Below, one piece after another: positions 1-8,837 of a stretch of DNA of 64,000 bases. Each line of letters starts with the position of its first letter. Within the stretch, counting starts at the first letter, position 1. Source of the stretch: Desulfobulbaceae bacterium UBA2775 (GTDB lineage Bacteria; Desulfobacterota; Desulfobulbia; Desulfobulbales; Desulfocapsaceae); NCBI GenBank assembly GCA_002352445.1, contig DEIL01000020.1, forward strand, positions 1 to 64,000, given 5' to 3'. The notes under the pieces were generated by a model. That model searched no databases and was not told the DNA's origin. It saw nothing but the letters and a program-made list of their open reading frames with translations. A program made the translations under genes and the position numbers.

Positions 1-479
1 CCTTTTGGGGTTTCCATGGTGGGATAATCCAGTTTTTCAGCCTCGACAGCAGTGAAAAACGGTCCAATGGGTTTTGTGGGACTTATAAACGCCGGATCCT
101 TCTCATCCACAACCACATAAGTGATAAGAGAGACGAGTGGGCTGAAATCAGCATCTTGTTCCATAAGGGATTCATCCAGTACGGATTCAATCATATAGCC
201 AATCTGCCCCTGGGTCTGGGCCACAAGGATTTCCAGCGGCAGCTTGGGGACCTCATCACAGGATTCCTGTTGCAACATGAGATTGCCTACCTGGGGGCCA
301 TTGCCGTGGGTGATGATGATTCTATACTCGCTGGTAAGTGAGGCGATCTGGCTGATAGAGACCCTTAAATTTTCGAACTGCTGGGCAATGGTTCCTTCCT
401 GCCCCTTCTGGATCAGCGCATTACCGCCAAGGGCAATAAGCAAGGTCGGTTTTTTTCCGCTGCCGGTACTGTGGTTCAT
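1..479 (-). CDS. arcC: Carbamate kinase, N-terminal part (runs off the left edge)
   Basis: The reverse strand from 479 is open to the window edge and gives about 159 residues. Carbamate kinase transfers the phosphoryl group of carbamoyl phosphate to ADP, yielding ATP, in the cytoplasm, and is the last step of arginine or citrulline fermentation. The family N-terminus is clear: LLIALGGNALIQ near residue 13, then ITHGNGPQVGNLMLQQE near residue 56, which binds carbamoyl phosphate and nucleotide. The ATG at 479 is the natural start because it places ALGGNAL at the usual distance. It is third in a same-strand set after ornithine carbamoyltransferase and a cPG-synthetase-like GTPase, so the set would convert citrulline to ornithine plus ATP, CO2 and ammonia. 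The C-terminus is outside the window. Confidence 0.93.
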   Translation of the reverse strand, partial: MNHSTGSGKKPTLLIALGGNALIQKGQEGTIAQQFENLRVSISQIASLTSEYRIIITHGNGPQVGNLMLQQESCDEVPKLPLEILVAQTQGQIGYMIESVLDESLMEQDADFSPLVSLITYVVVDEKDPAFISPTKPIGPFFTAVEAEKLDYPTMETPK

Positions 480-561
480 GCAAATATCTCCCTGAAACAA
501 AACATGTTTCAGCACCTAAGAATAGTTTTTTAAGGTGCCGAAACGTTACAAATAACTCTGG

Positions 562-1878
562 TTAAGAATCGAGCATCTCTTTTACCAGTTCACCCAGTGT
601 AGGTTTACTGTTGTCGCGATAAGCATAGCGAACCCGCAAAGTGGGCTTTTCGATATTTACCAACCGGGTCAAATCAATGGGAGTTGCTGACACGACGATA
701 TCACAATCGCATGCGTTAATGGTTGCCTCAAGATCTTTGACCTGTTGGTCGCCATATCCCATGGCCGGAAGTACTTTGCCTACGTTGGGATAGGTCTCAA
801 ATGTATCCTTCAGGCTGCCGACAAGATAAGGACGAGGATCAACAATTTCGGCTGCACCATAACGCTCTGCTGCAATAACACCAGCACCGAATTTCATATG
901 GCCGTGGGTTAAGGTGGGGCCGTCTTCCACAACAAGGACACGTTTGCCAGCCATACTGTCACCATTTTCAGCCGATACTTCAGAATCAGCTAACACGATT
1001 TTTGCCTTGGGGTTATGTTTGGCGATAGTCTCTTTCAATGTTTCCACATCTTTGGGGTCAGCACTGTCTACTTTATTGATCACTGCTATATCAGCCAGCA
1101 GCATATTGGTTTCACCTGGATGAAAAGTGGTTTCATGGCCGACACGGTGAGGGTCAAAGACAACCACATTCACATCAGGTTTATAGAACGAGGTATCGTT
1201 GTTGCCGCCATCCCAGACCACCACATCTGCCTCTTCTTCGGCCTGTCTTAGAATCTTTTCATAATCTACACCCGCATAAATAATAGCGCCCATATCAACG
1301 ACCGGTTCGTATTCTTCCCGCTCTTCAATGGTGCAGGCATGTTTTTCGAAATCTTCATAGGTTGCAAAGCGCTGCACAATTTGTTTAGTCAAATCACCAT
1401 AAGGCATGGGGTGACGTACCGAAACCACCTTTTTCCCATCATCCTGGAGAACCTTTACTATCTCTCTACTGGTCTGGGATTTTCCACAACCTGTGCGAAT
1501 CGCACAAACTGACACCACTTTTTTAGAGGACTCCAGCATTGTATACTGGGCGCCAATAATGATAAAATCAGCTCCTGCTGCAGTGACTTGAGAAGCTTTA
1601 TGCATAACTTCCGTATGGGGGATATCGCTGTAGGAGAAAGCCACCAGATCTACGTTGTTCTCTTTGATCAGCTCCATCAGGTTTGAATCATTTTTGATGG
1701 GAATACCATCAGGATACATGGATCCTGCTATTTCGGGTGGATATTGACGGCCATCAATGTCGGGGATCTGGGTTGCGGTGAAACAGACAACATTATAGCG
1801 TTTGTTGTCTCTGAAATAAACATTGAAGTTATGGAAGTCACGACCTGCAGCACCCATAATTATTACATTTTCTACCAT
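562..1878 (-). CDS. Cyclic 2,3-diphosphoglycerate synthetase-like GTPase
   Basis: A 438-residue protein of the family named for methanogen cyclic 2,3-diphosphoglycerate synthetase (COG2403, predicted GTPase). The N-terminus is Rossmann-like (NVIIMGAAGRDFHNFNVYF, residues 4-22). A P-loop-like RTGCGKSQTS lies near residue 128, and VVVWDGGNNDTSFY and AVINKVD (an NKxD-type nucleotide motif) follow. Cyclic diphosphoglycerate is not an established bacterial metabolite, so the name should not be read as function. The gene lies between ornithine carbamoyltransferase (35 bp upstream) and carbamate kinase (82 bp downstream). That suggests a role with carbamoyl phosphate, such as an additional kinase, a regulator or a channeling partner. 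Family assignment is firm; the reaction is not. Confidence 0.8.
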   Translation of the reverse strand: MVENVIIMGAAGRDFHNFNVYFRDNKRYNVVCFTATQIPDIDGRQYPPEIAGSMYPDGIPIKNDSNLMELIKENNVDLVAFSYSDIPHTEVMHKASQVTAAGADFIIIGAQYTMLESSKKVVSVCAIRTGCGKSQTSREIVKVLQDDGKKVVSVRHPMPYGDLTKQIVQRFATYEDFEKHACTIEEREEYEPVVDMGAIIYAGVDYEKILRQAEEEADVVVWDGGNNDTSFYKPDVNVVVFDPHRVGHETTFHPGETNMLLADIAVINKVDSADPKDVETLKETIAKHNPKAKIVLADSEVSAENGDSMAGKRVLVVEDGPTLTHGHMKFGAGVIAAERYGAAEIVDPRPYLVGSLKDTFETYPNVGKVLPAMGYGDQQVKDLEATINACDCDIVVSATPIDLTRLVNIEKPTLRVRYAYRDNSKPTLGELVKEMLDS

Positions 1879-1913
1879 TGTGTTCCTCTTTTTGTTGATT
1901 TTATATAGGTTAA

Positions 1914-2915
1914 TTAGTTGCCTAAGGTGGCAACCATAACCGCCTTAATTGTATGCACCCGGTTTTCCGCCTCGTCAAATACAACCGACGCCGGGGATTC
2001 AAACACTTCTTCTGTGACTTCCATAGCCTCAATACCAAAATTCTGGTAGATCTTTTCACCGATCTCAGTTTCACGGTTATGAAAGGCGGGAAGACAATGG
2101 AGAAATTTTACAGCTGGGTTGCCGGTTTTTTTAATTACCGCACTATTAATCTGATAGGGGAGGAGTTGGGCAATCCTCTCTTTCCACACCTCTTCTGCTT
2201 CGCCCATAGAAACCCAGACATCGGTACAAAGAAAATCACAGCCCTTTACTCCGCTGTCAATATCTTCTGTGATGGTTATTTCGGCGCCGGTTTCTTTAGC
2301 TATTTCAATTGCTGTTGCAGTCAGTTCCTGGTCTGGCTGCAGATCCTTTGGTGAAACGGAGCGAAAATCCATGCCCATCTTGGCAGCTCCGATCATCAGG
2401 GAATTACCCATATTGTTTCTGGCATCTCCCAGATAAGCAAAGGTGATTTGACTAAGAGGGTTGTGGCAGTGCTCTCTCATAGTAAGCAGATCCGCCAGTA
2501 TCTGGGTTGGATGGTATTCATTGGTCAGTCCGTTCCAGACCGGCACACCGGCATATCTCGCAAGTTCCTCTACTTTAGACTGTTCAAATCCACGATATTC
2601 AATACCGTCATACATGCGGCCCAAGACCCTGGCGGTATCTTTTATTGACTCTTTTGCTCCCATCTGCGATCCGGACGGACCCAGGTAGGTGACGTTTGCC
2701 CCCTGATCATAAGCTGCGGTCTCAAAGGCACATCTGGTACGTGTTGACGCCTTCTCAAAGATTATAGCGATATTCTTGCCTTTTAGTCTTGGTTGTTCAA
2801 AGCCCGCATACTTGGCCTTTTTCAGATCAGCTGAGAGACCGAGTAGAAACTCAATCTCTTGCTGTGAAAAATCTAGTAGTTTTAGAAAACTTCTGTTCTT
2901 TAGGTTAAATCCCAT
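1914..2915 (-). CDS. argF: Ornithine carbamoyltransferase
   Basis: A 333-residue enzyme joining ornithine and carbamoyl phosphate to give citrulline, or running in reverse for catabolism. The carbamoyl-phosphate loop [13 protein letters not shown] is at residues 53-65. The ornithine-side motifs are DVWVSMGE around residue 232 and HCLPAFH around residue 273, typical of ornithine rather than aspartate carbamoyltransferases. The start ATG at 2915 follows an AAGGAG box at 8-9 nt. With carbamate kinase two genes on, the catabolic (arcB-like) direction is likely; sequence alone does not separate anabolic argF from catabolic arcB. A 16-codon ORF ends 15 bp before its start, and a divergent LysR gene shares the upstream region. 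Confidence 0.94.
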   Translation of the reverse strand: MGFNLKNRSFLKLLDFSQQEIEFLLGLSADLKKAKYAGFEQPRLKGKNIAIIFEKASTRTRCAFETAAYDQGANVTYLGPSGSQMGAKESIKDTARVLGRMYDGIEYRGFEQSKVEELARYAGVPVWNGLTNEYHPTQILADLLTMREHCHNPLSQITFAYLGDARNNMGNSLMIGAAKMGMDFRSVSPKDLQPDQELTATAIEIAKETGAEITITEDIDSGVKGCDFLCTDVWVSMGEAEEVWKERIAQLLPYQINSAVIKKTGNPAVKFLHCLPAFHNRETEIGEKIYQNFGIEAMEVTEEVFESPASVVFDEAENRVHTIKAVMVATLGN

Positions 2916-2930
2916 TTTTAGTCTCCTTGT

Positions 2931-2981
2931 TTAACGTGCGCCGTATTTGTTTTCCACATCGATGTAGTCCATATTTATCAT
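2931..2981 (-). CDS. 16-codon ORF ahead of argF; looks like a truncated ornithine aminotransferase start or a leader peptide
   Basis: On the reverse strand an AAAGGAGAT ribosome-binding site is followed by ATG at 2981 and reads MINMDYIDVENKYGAR, then TAA, 15 nt before the argF start. The ENKYGA ending is like the conserved start of ornithine aminotransferase (RocD), which typically continues YGA(H/N)NYHPL. The reading frame ends just where RocD would go on. Either a rocD gene was deleted leaving its translation start, or the peptide is a translated leader coupled to argF. Resemblance over 6-8 residues is suggestive only; the strong ribosome-binding site is direct observation. Confidence 0.5.
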   Translation of the reverse strand: MINMDYIDVENKYGAR

Positions 2982-3041
2982 TATGATATCTCCTTTATGC
3001 CGCAGTATTGAGGTTGCTTTTCAAGCCAATTGGAGATAACT

Positions 3042-3071
3042 TTTATAGAATATAAAATATAGAATTCTCAA
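3042..3071 (-). promoter_or_regulatory. Candidate sigma-70 promoter for the argF-arcC set
   Basis: Reverse strand: TTGAGA (3071-3066), an 18-bp spacer and TATAAA (3047-3042), about 60 nt before the 16-codon ORF. The stretch also holds two TATAGAAT copies (3044-3051 and 3058-3065) spaced 14 bp apart, and AGAATTCT. They sit in the gap shared with the divergent LysR gene, so they are candidate operator half-sites. Confidence 0.45.
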
Positions 3072-3108
3072 ACACCAATTAAACGCTTTTATTCACTGCA
3101 TAAACCAT

Positions 3109-4032
3109 ATGAATGTATTCAACTTCGACCTTAATCTTTTAGTGGTATTTAATGCGATTTATGAGGAAAAAAACCTGACCCGTGCCGGTCAAAGGCTTCA
3201 CCTCACACAGCCGGCGATCAGTCATTCACTGAACCGGTTGCGGTCGGCTTTTAATAATCAACTGTTTGTTCGTCATGGTCACCAGATGGTACCGACCCCT
3301 TTGGCTGAAAAATTGAGATTGCAGGTTCTGGAAATACTGGAATTGACGGAAAAAATATTCGAGGGCTGGGAAAACTTTGAGCCCAGCAAATCTACACGCA
3401 CGTTTTTAATCGGGATTCAGGATTATCCCTTGCTCGTAGTTCTGCCTCACCTGCTGGAAATTACCAATAAAACAGCCCCATTCATCACCATTAAAACCAG
3501 CCATTTACGAAAAGAAGATCGCAAGATCGCCCTGGAAGAGGGAAAACTGGATATGGTGATCGGTGTCAAGCAGGAGTTCGGCAGCAACATCAATCAGCAA
3601 TACCTGTTTAGCGATCGGGAAGTCTGCATCATGAGAAAGGATCACCCAGATATCGATACAACCCTTACCATGGAACAATATATCACGGCTGAATTCATTA
3701 GCCTGTCTGTATCCGAGTATGAGGAACAGGCGATTGATGTTAAATTAAAAGAGCTGGGAATAAAACGGAAAATACGGTTGATTGTAGAAAATGAAGCTAC
3801 CGTACCCCATTTGATTGTCAAAACTGATTTTCTCGCAAATGTGGTCGACCTCGTTGCCAATGCTTTTGCTCCATGGCTGCCGATTAAAATAATGCCTATA
3901 CCAATTCCAATCACCGATATAAAATTTTATCAATACTGGCACGTCCGTCATCAAAAAGACCCGGCTCATGTGTGGATGAGGCAGGCCATGAAAAATGTCT
4001 GTGAGGTTATAAATCCTCACATTGACAAGTGA
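3109..4032 (+). CDS. LysR-family transcriptional regulator
   Basis: A 307-residue LysR protein. The winged helix-turn-helix occupies residues 6-65, with LTRAGQRLHLTQPAISHSL as recognition region and the wing LFVRHGHQMVPTPLA. The substrate-binding fold follows (residues 90-300). The FNFDLNLLVVFNAIYEEKN start and LFVRHGHQMVPT wing fit the NodD/LeuO-like branch. It is divergent from the ornithine carbamoyltransferase set across 193 bp and converges on the M20 amidohydrolase gene. LysR proteins commonly control a divergent neighbour, so the arg set is the likely target; the effector cannot be read from the sequence. Confidence 0.88.
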   Translation: MNVFNFDLNLLVVFNAIYEEKNLTRAGQRLHLTQPAISHSLNRLRSAFNNQLFVRHGHQMVPTPLAEKLRLQVLEILELTEKIFEGWENFEPSKSTRTFLIGIQDYPLLVVLPHLLEITNKTAPFITIKTSHLRKEDRKIALEEGKLDMVIGVKQEFGSNINQQYLFSDREVCIMRKDHPDIDTTLTMEQYITAEFISLSVSEYEEQAIDVKLKELGIKRKIRLIVENEATVPHLIVKTDFLANVVDLVANAFAPWLPIKIMPIPIPITDIKFYQYWHVRHQKDPAHVWMRQAMKNVCEVINPHIDK

Positions 4033-4080
4033 TGTCAGGCTCAAGCTGCTAATGATCTACTTAACCTGAACAGATACAAT

Positions 4081-5268
4081 TTATTTTGCAAATGGAAACC
4101 CCTCCTGTACTTCATTGCGAAACTCTTCAGAAGTGAAATAGATGTACCCTATTTCAGCCAGAATTCGGCTCGTTTTTTTCATTTGCTTATAGGCAAATTG
4201 TACTGCAGCGCATTGAGTAAATTCTTTGGAATGAATCACAACGTCTTTAGCTTTATCAGTGATATTAAAATAAGCTTGCATGGCAGGCACTTCATAAGTC
4301 ACATCCCCAAAGTCGGAAGATCCGCGCGAGGGTTCTGCCCACTCAGGGCCCATATTTAATTCCTCTGCTAACCTAATAAAGTTTTGATTCAATACGTCAT
4401 TGGGTTTTCCAGGTTTATAGGAGTTGGCAATCTCTTTGACATCGGCTTTCGTATCTGTCATTAAAGCCGCACCTTTAGCAATGCTTAAAAAACGTTTTTT
4501 CATGGATAACAAATTATCTATATCAAAGGATCGAAGGTAGAAATCGGACAGAGAGTATTCCGGTATAATATTGGGTGCCTCACCCCCGTTAAGAATCACA
4601 CCATGGATCCTGCTGGTTTCAGGAAGTTGCTGCCGCCAGGCATCCACACCACTAAATAACAGACGGACAGCATCCAGTGCATTTAGACCTTTTTCAGGTG
4701 CAATAGCTGCATGGGAGGATTGACCTTGAAATTTAACTAAAAATTGCATAATCCCTGCAGCCACTGTAGACTGAGAAGTGGCAGCATCAGACGGATGAGC
4801 CATCATCACAATATCAACATCTTCAAGAGCTCCGGCTTTAATCAGATCGATTTTACACCCTCTTTTTTCCTCCGCAGGTGTACCCATAACAGTTATACGA
4901 CCAGGAATATTATTTTCTTCAAGAAGTTGTTTTAAAACAATTCCCGTCCCAAGAGCAACTCCGGATATCAGGTTATGACCGCACCCATGTCCGATACCGG
5001 GAAGTGCATCATATTCAGACATAATACACACATTCGGGTGTCCATCTCCAGACGTGGCTTTAAAAGCTGTATCCAATCCTTTGAATTTCCGTTCAACAAT
5101 AAATTCCCATTGTTCGAGAAGCTGGCACTGGATATCGCAAGCCATAATTTCTTCTTCAGAAAGCTCAGGATTTGAATGAATTTTACTTACGACAGCCTCA
5201 ATTTGATCTTGATATTTTGTACAGTAATGACTGATCCGACTTTTTAAACTTTCCATTTCAATAGCCAT
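4081..5268 (-). CDS. M20-family metallo-amidohydrolase/dipeptidase
   Basis: A 395-residue zinc-dependent amidohydrolase of the M20D type (AbgB/PM20D2/carboxypeptidase G2 relatives). Metal-site motifs are visible: SEYDALPGIGHGCGHNL (residues 84-100), GTPAEEKRGCK around residue 129 with the catalytic Glu pair, and MMAHPSD. The dimerisation lid domain starts near SSHAAIAPEKGLNALDA. Homologues hydrolyse N-acyl amino acids, p-aminobenzoyl-glutamate or dipeptides such as beta-alanyl-lysine; the substrate here is unknown. No signal peptide is seen. It is convergent with the LysR gene and upstream of the citrulline set, so release of a basic amino acid from a conjugate would fit. The start at 5268 has only a weak ribosome-binding site. 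Confidence 0.85.
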   Translation of the reverse strand: MAIEMESLKSRISHYCTKYQDQIEAVVSKIHSNPELSEEEIMACDIQCQLLEQWEFIVERKFKGLDTAFKATSGDGHPNVCIMSEYDALPGIGHGCGHNLISGVALGTGIVLKQLLEENNIPGRITVMGTPAEEKRGCKIDLIKAGALEDVDIVMMAHPSDAATSQSTVAAGIMQFLVKFQGQSSHAAIAPEKGLNALDAVRLLFSGVDAWRQQLPETSRIHGVILNGGEAPNIIPEYSLSDFYLRSFDIDNLLSMKKRFLSIAKGAALMTDTKADVKEIANSYKPGKPNDVLNQNFIRLAEELNMGPEWAEPSRGSSDFGDVTYEVPAMQAYFNITDKAKDVVIHSKEFTQCAAVQFAYKQMKKTSRILAEIGYIYFTSEEFRNEVQEGFPFAK

Positions 5269-5335
5269 TTTATTCTTGATTAAACCCCATTTCTACTTCA
5301 ATAGATTCGTACCTGGAAGCAACTTCTTCAGATAA

Positions 5336-6361
5336 TCAAAGATACGGAAATGTATCAATAATTTTCGTTTCCCATTCTGTATCAGTTTTTTCCTGGCACG
5401 TAATGAAACGCCACTCCACTTGACCCATCTGCCATTTTTCTTGAGAATTCAGCCCTATGTCCACTTTCATAACCATCCCGTACAAATAATGCTTCAGCTC
5501 TTCCCAAATACAGAAATCCCCCAGTCCATAAGCAATCAATTTATTCGCATCACTACCATTTTCTTCGGAGTTAATACTGGTCACGGCTTGAGGAATGTGG
5601 GCGTGATGTCCGATGATTGCATCAAACTCATTAATCAAATTCTTTGCCAGGGTCACTGTTGCAGGTCTTGGAAAAAGTTCCAGGTCGTAACCCCAGTGCG
5701 GGTAAAGGACATTAAATTTGTCGGGTGTATAATAAGTATCAGCATCCTCCAGTTTTACTATATAATCACAATCTCTATTTGAAATGGTAGTTCCGGCAAC
5801 AACACGAATATCATCGCCGATCTCTGCAAAAGGCTTCTGAACGGTACCAAAAGTTTGAAAGCCTTTTGATTCAATTTTGGCAAGAGAATCGGAGAAACCT
5901 TTATGACCAAAATCTCCAGCATGATTATTGGCGAAATTCAGGAAAGTTCTGTCAGGCTCAAAAAGTTCTGTAAGTGGTTCCAGGATCTGAATAGAATGCC
6001 TTTGGGCTAAGGGGTAGCCTTTATTGTCAGCGTCGGTAATGGTGGCCTCAAAGTTTCCTACCAGGTAGTCACAATCCAGAACGAATTCCTTAATGCTTTC
6101 CGAAACTGTTTCATTTTTCCCAGCCATATCCATAATATCGCCGATAAAAGCAACCCTGTATCCTGGTACTACATTGTCATTCAGACAAAATGATTGAGGG
6201 TTATACTTGACGATATCTTTGTTCTTATAACTTGGGCCATATGAGTTGCGAATGAAATACCCCAGAGTTTCCTTAAAACTAAAAGGACTGTTTTTCAGCG
6301 CGTTGTATATTCCTATTGGACTTAGAGGGATGGTTTTAATAAAATGGGCGGTTCTCTTCAT
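5336..6361 (-). CDS. CapA/PgsA-like (PGA_cap) metallophosphatase-fold protein
   Basis: A 341-residue protein with the PGA_cap fold, a calcineurin-like phosphoesterase relative. In order: VAFIGDIMD near residue 70, the YLVGNFEATIT strand near residue 95, FLNFANNHAGDFGHKGF near residue 140, LYPHWGYD, GHHAHIPQ and YGLGDF. The conserved D, N, H and HxH residues are those that would hold a metal pair. Family members include CapA of poly-gamma-glutamate capsule synthesis, but the other cap genes are absent, so a capsule role is not supported. No clear signal peptide is visible, although the N-terminus (KRTAHFIKTIPLSPIG) is basic. It lies between the M20 gene and the ABC transporter; the actual substrate is unknown. 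Confidence 0.75.
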   Translation of the reverse strand: MKRTAHFIKTIPLSPIGIYNALKNSPFSFKETLGYFIRNSYGPSYKNKDIVKYNPQSFCLNDNVVPGYRVAFIGDIMDMAGKNETVSESIKEFVLDCDYLVGNFEATITDADNKGYPLAQRHSIQILEPLTELFEPDRTFLNFANNHAGDFGHKGFSDSLAKIESKGFQTFGTVQKPFAEIGDDIRVVAGTTISNRDCDYIVKLEDADTYYTPDKFNVLYPHWGYDLELFPRPATVTLAKNLINEFDAIIGHHAHIPQAVTSINSEENGSDANKLIAYGLGDFCIWEELKHYLYGMVMKVDIGLNSQEKWQMGQVEWRFITCQEKTDTEWETKIIDTFPYL

Positions 6362-6482
6362 TTCTCATCTCTGATCTGCAGTCCTGTCCATAAAGGCCAG
6401 GCCTGTCTAGCATTGGTATTTTTGGATCGATTGATATTTAATCTGAGGACTTCAGGGGATCAGTGTAAAATAGAGTACAATA

Positions 6483-7244
6483 CTAAAAGAAAATCTGTTT
6501 AAGAAACTCCTTGGTCCTTTCATGCTGCGGATTCGTAAAAAATTCAACTGGATTATTTTGTTCCATTATCTGGCCCTCATCCATAAAAATAACCCGGTCT
6601 GCCACTTCCTTTGCAAATCCCATTTCGTGGGTTACGCAGAGCATTGTCATCCCTTCTTTTGCCAGGGAAACCATAATATCGAGAACCTCTTTGACCATCT
6701 CAGGGTCAAGTGCAGACGTCGGTTCATCAAAGAGCATTACATCCGGATTCATACATAAAGAACGTGCGATTGCAACACGCTGCTGCTGGCCACCGGACAA
6801 TTGTCCTGGATATTTATCTGCCTGTTCCGGGATATTTACTTTATTCAAAAAGTGCATTGCTTTCTCGATCGCCTGTTCTTTTGGCAAATCAAGACCCTGG
6901 ATCGGTCCAAGAGTACAGTTCTCAAGTATTGTCAAGTGCGGAAACAGATTAAAGCTCTGGAAAACCATTCCGACTTCACGTCGAATATTCTCTATAATCT
7001 TACGGTCATCTATTAGCTCGACACCATCAACAACAATCTTTCCACCCTGGTATTTTTCTAAATAGTTTATGCAGCGAATCAGTGTTGATTTCCCGGAACC
7101 AGATGGACCGGCAATCACTATTCGCTCACCTTTTTTAACATCCAGATCAATGTCTCTTAATACATGCAGATCGCCATACCATTTGTTCAGAGCGGAGATG
7201 GAAATTATGATCTTCGCTGGAGTTTTTTGGTCAGAATGGGCCAT
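6483..7244 (-). CDS. Polar amino-acid ABC transporter, ATP-binding subunit
   Basis: A 253-residue cytoplasmic ATPase of the GlnQ/HisP group. Walker A is [12 protein letters not shown] near residue 45, the Q-loop is [12 protein letters not shown], the signature [15 protein letters not shown], Walker [13 protein letters not shown], and the switch His is in CVTHEM. The FNLFPHLT and [19 protein letters not shown] wording is typical of polar amino-acid importers. It is the last gene of a set reading binding protein, permease, permease, ATPase. Substrate class is inferred from subunit families only; a basic amino acid would suit the neighbouring ornithine carbamoyltransferase genes. Confidence 0.93.
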   Translation of the reverse strand: MAHSDQKTPAKIIISISALNKWYGDLHVLRDIDLDVKKGERIVIAGPSGSGKSTLIRCINYLEKYQGGKIVVDGVELIDDRKIIENIRREVGMVFQSFNLFPHLTILENCTLGPIQGLDLPKEQAIEKAMHFLNKVNIPEQADKYPGQLSGGQQQRVAIARSLCMNPDVMLFDEPTSALDPEMVKEVLDIMVSLAKEGMTMLCVTHEMGFAKEVADRVIFMDEGQIMEQNNPVEFFTNPQHERTKEFLKQIFF

Positions 7245-7279
7245 TAAACTTCTCCAATTTGTTGTTAAAGTTATGGTTT

Positions 7280-7960
7280 TTACCGCGGATTAAGCCATAT
7301 ATTACGTGCTTCCAATTTTCGCAAAATAGCTTCAGCAACAAGTACTATTGCGAGATAATTGATAGCGGCGACGTAGTAAACTGACAAATCAAGCGTCTCA
7401 CTGAAAAGATATCGGGCCTGGCCCATCACATCGGTTACCGCGATAACACTGACAAGAGCTGAGGCCTTGAGTAAAAGTACAAACTCATTACCCAATGCCG
7501 GTAACATCCTCGCGGTAGCAATAGGAAGATGTATGAACCGAAATATCTGAAGCATCGACAAACTTACAGAAGCCCCGGCTTCTTCAAGAGATTTAGGAAT
7601 GGCCAGCACTGCACCGCGTACTATTTCAGCCTGATAGGCCACTGTATTGAGAATGAGAGCGAAAAGACCACAGTAATATGCCTCCCGGAAAAGCCACCAG
7701 AGACCCAACTGACTCAGTGCCTTGTGAAACTGACCAGCCCCGTAATAGAGCAGGAATATCTGAACCAGAAGAGGTGTACCCCGGATTATATAGACATAGC
7801 CATAAGTGATTCGAGACATCCAGGTTCCAGTCCGGCTCCGTGCCAACCCCACGGGGATGGCGATGATGAAGCCAATGACAAAACTCAATACTGTCAAAGA
7901 GAGGGTATTAGCAAACCCTATACGCCAGAGATCCAAATTATCCATCAAATGAGCAAACAT
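7280..7960 (-). CDS. Polar amino-acid ABC transporter, permease subunit 2
   Basis: An inner-membrane permease of the HisM/GlnP (HisMQ) family, with about five hydrophobic segments and the ATPase-contact EAA motif [22 protein letters not shown] place the start at ATG 7960 ([10 protein letters not shown]) because a GGAGGA box lies 7 nt before it and it follows the preceding permease stop by one base. The longer reading from 7975 would overlap that gene by 14 bp. [15 protein letters not shown] is the characteristic family stretch. Confidence 0.9.
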   Translation of the reverse strand: MFAHLMDNLDLWRIGFANTLSLTVLSFVIGFIIAIPVGLARSRTGTWMSRITYGYVYIIRGTPLLVQIFLLYYGAGQFHKALSQLGLWWLFREAYYCGLFALILNTVAYQAEIVRGAVLAIPKSLEEAGASVSLSMLQIFRFIHLPIATARMLPALGNEFVLLLKASALVSVIAVTDVMGQARYLFSETLDLSVYYVAAINYLAIVLVAEAILRKLEARNIWLNPR

Positions 7961-7961
7961 G

Positions 7962-8678
7962 TTAGCGTCCTCCAACCATATTTCTATTGACCCGTCGTTC
8001 TATTAACATCTGTCCTCTGCCGGAAATAAAAGAGAGCGAGACATAGACCAGCGCAAGGACGGTGTAGAAAAAGAAAGGCTCTTTGGTTGTCGCAATCGCC
8101 ATATTTGTGTAGCGTACTATGTCACTGAGCGCAATTATCGAGACTAATGAGGTGTCTTTTAAAAGAATGAGCCACAGGTTACCAAATGCAGGTAACATGT
8201 GGCGCCACATCTGTGGCAGGATGACATTAAGAAAGGCCTTTCTTGACGACAGACCGACTGAATAGGAGGCTTCCAACTGACCTTTGCCAACAGCTCTATA
8301 TGCCGCACGGACAACTTCACTGCCCAAGGCACTGAAAACAAGTGTCAGGGCTAACATTCCGGCAACGAATGGATTAATACTTATGGAAATTCCGGGTAAA
8401 AAGAGTGAGGTGAAGGAATTTAAGATAGCCTGTGATTGATAGTAAATGATAATAAGCGTTAGGATTTCCGGCAGACTGCGAAACAAAGTGGTGTAGCCAT
8501 GTCCAGCCATACGCAGGAACCTATTCGGAGCCTCCTTTGACCAGGCGACCAAGAATGAAAATATAAGCGCAAATGGAACGGTCGCAAATGCCAGTGCTAA
8601 AGTGACTCCGAGGCCTTTAAGCAACTCATCACCCCACCCCTGGTCGCCGAATGACAGTAATGCTATAAGCTCAAACAT
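7962..8678 (-). CDS. Polar amino-acid ABC transporter, permease subunit 1
   Basis: A 238-residue HisQ/GlnP-type inner-membrane permease. The loop FRSLPEILTLIIIYYQSQA corresponds to the RGTP(L/E) stretch of the family, and the EAA region reads LEASYSVGLSSRKAFLNVILP. The start at 8678 follows AAAGAGGTGAGCG. It pairs with the second permease to form the membrane channel. About 160 bp separate it from the binding-protein gene; that gap contains an AAAAGGAGGTG box with no start codon at a usable distance, and no terminator hairpin was recognised there. Confidence 0.9.
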   Translation of the reverse strand: MFELIALLSFGDQGWGDELLKGLGVTLALAFATVPFALIFSFLVAWSKEAPNRFLRMAGHGYTTLFRSLPEILTLIIIYYQSQAILNSFTSLFLPGISISINPFVAGMLALTLVFSALGSEVVRAAYRAVGKGQLEASYSVGLSSRKAFLNVILPQMWRHMLPAFGNLWLILLKDTSLVSIIALSDIVRYTNMAIATTKEPFFFYTVLALVYVSLSFISGRGQMLIERRVNRNMVGGR

Positions 8679-8837
8679 TTTCGCTCACCTCTTTAGCATC
8701 GTTATTGTCTGATGATGTCTTTTTACTGACACACTATATAGACAATTAATAATTCCGGGCACCTCCTTTTAACAGGATAAACAGTGAAGTATATCGGTAC
8801 TGTGTTCAGCCCTATTACATGCCCCGAAACAGTCTCG

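Noticed and set aside
8700..8770. AAAAGGAGGTG box on the reverse strand in the permease upstream gap
   Set aside because: No ATG, GTG or TTG at a workable distance leads to more than a trivial ORF, so no gene is called.
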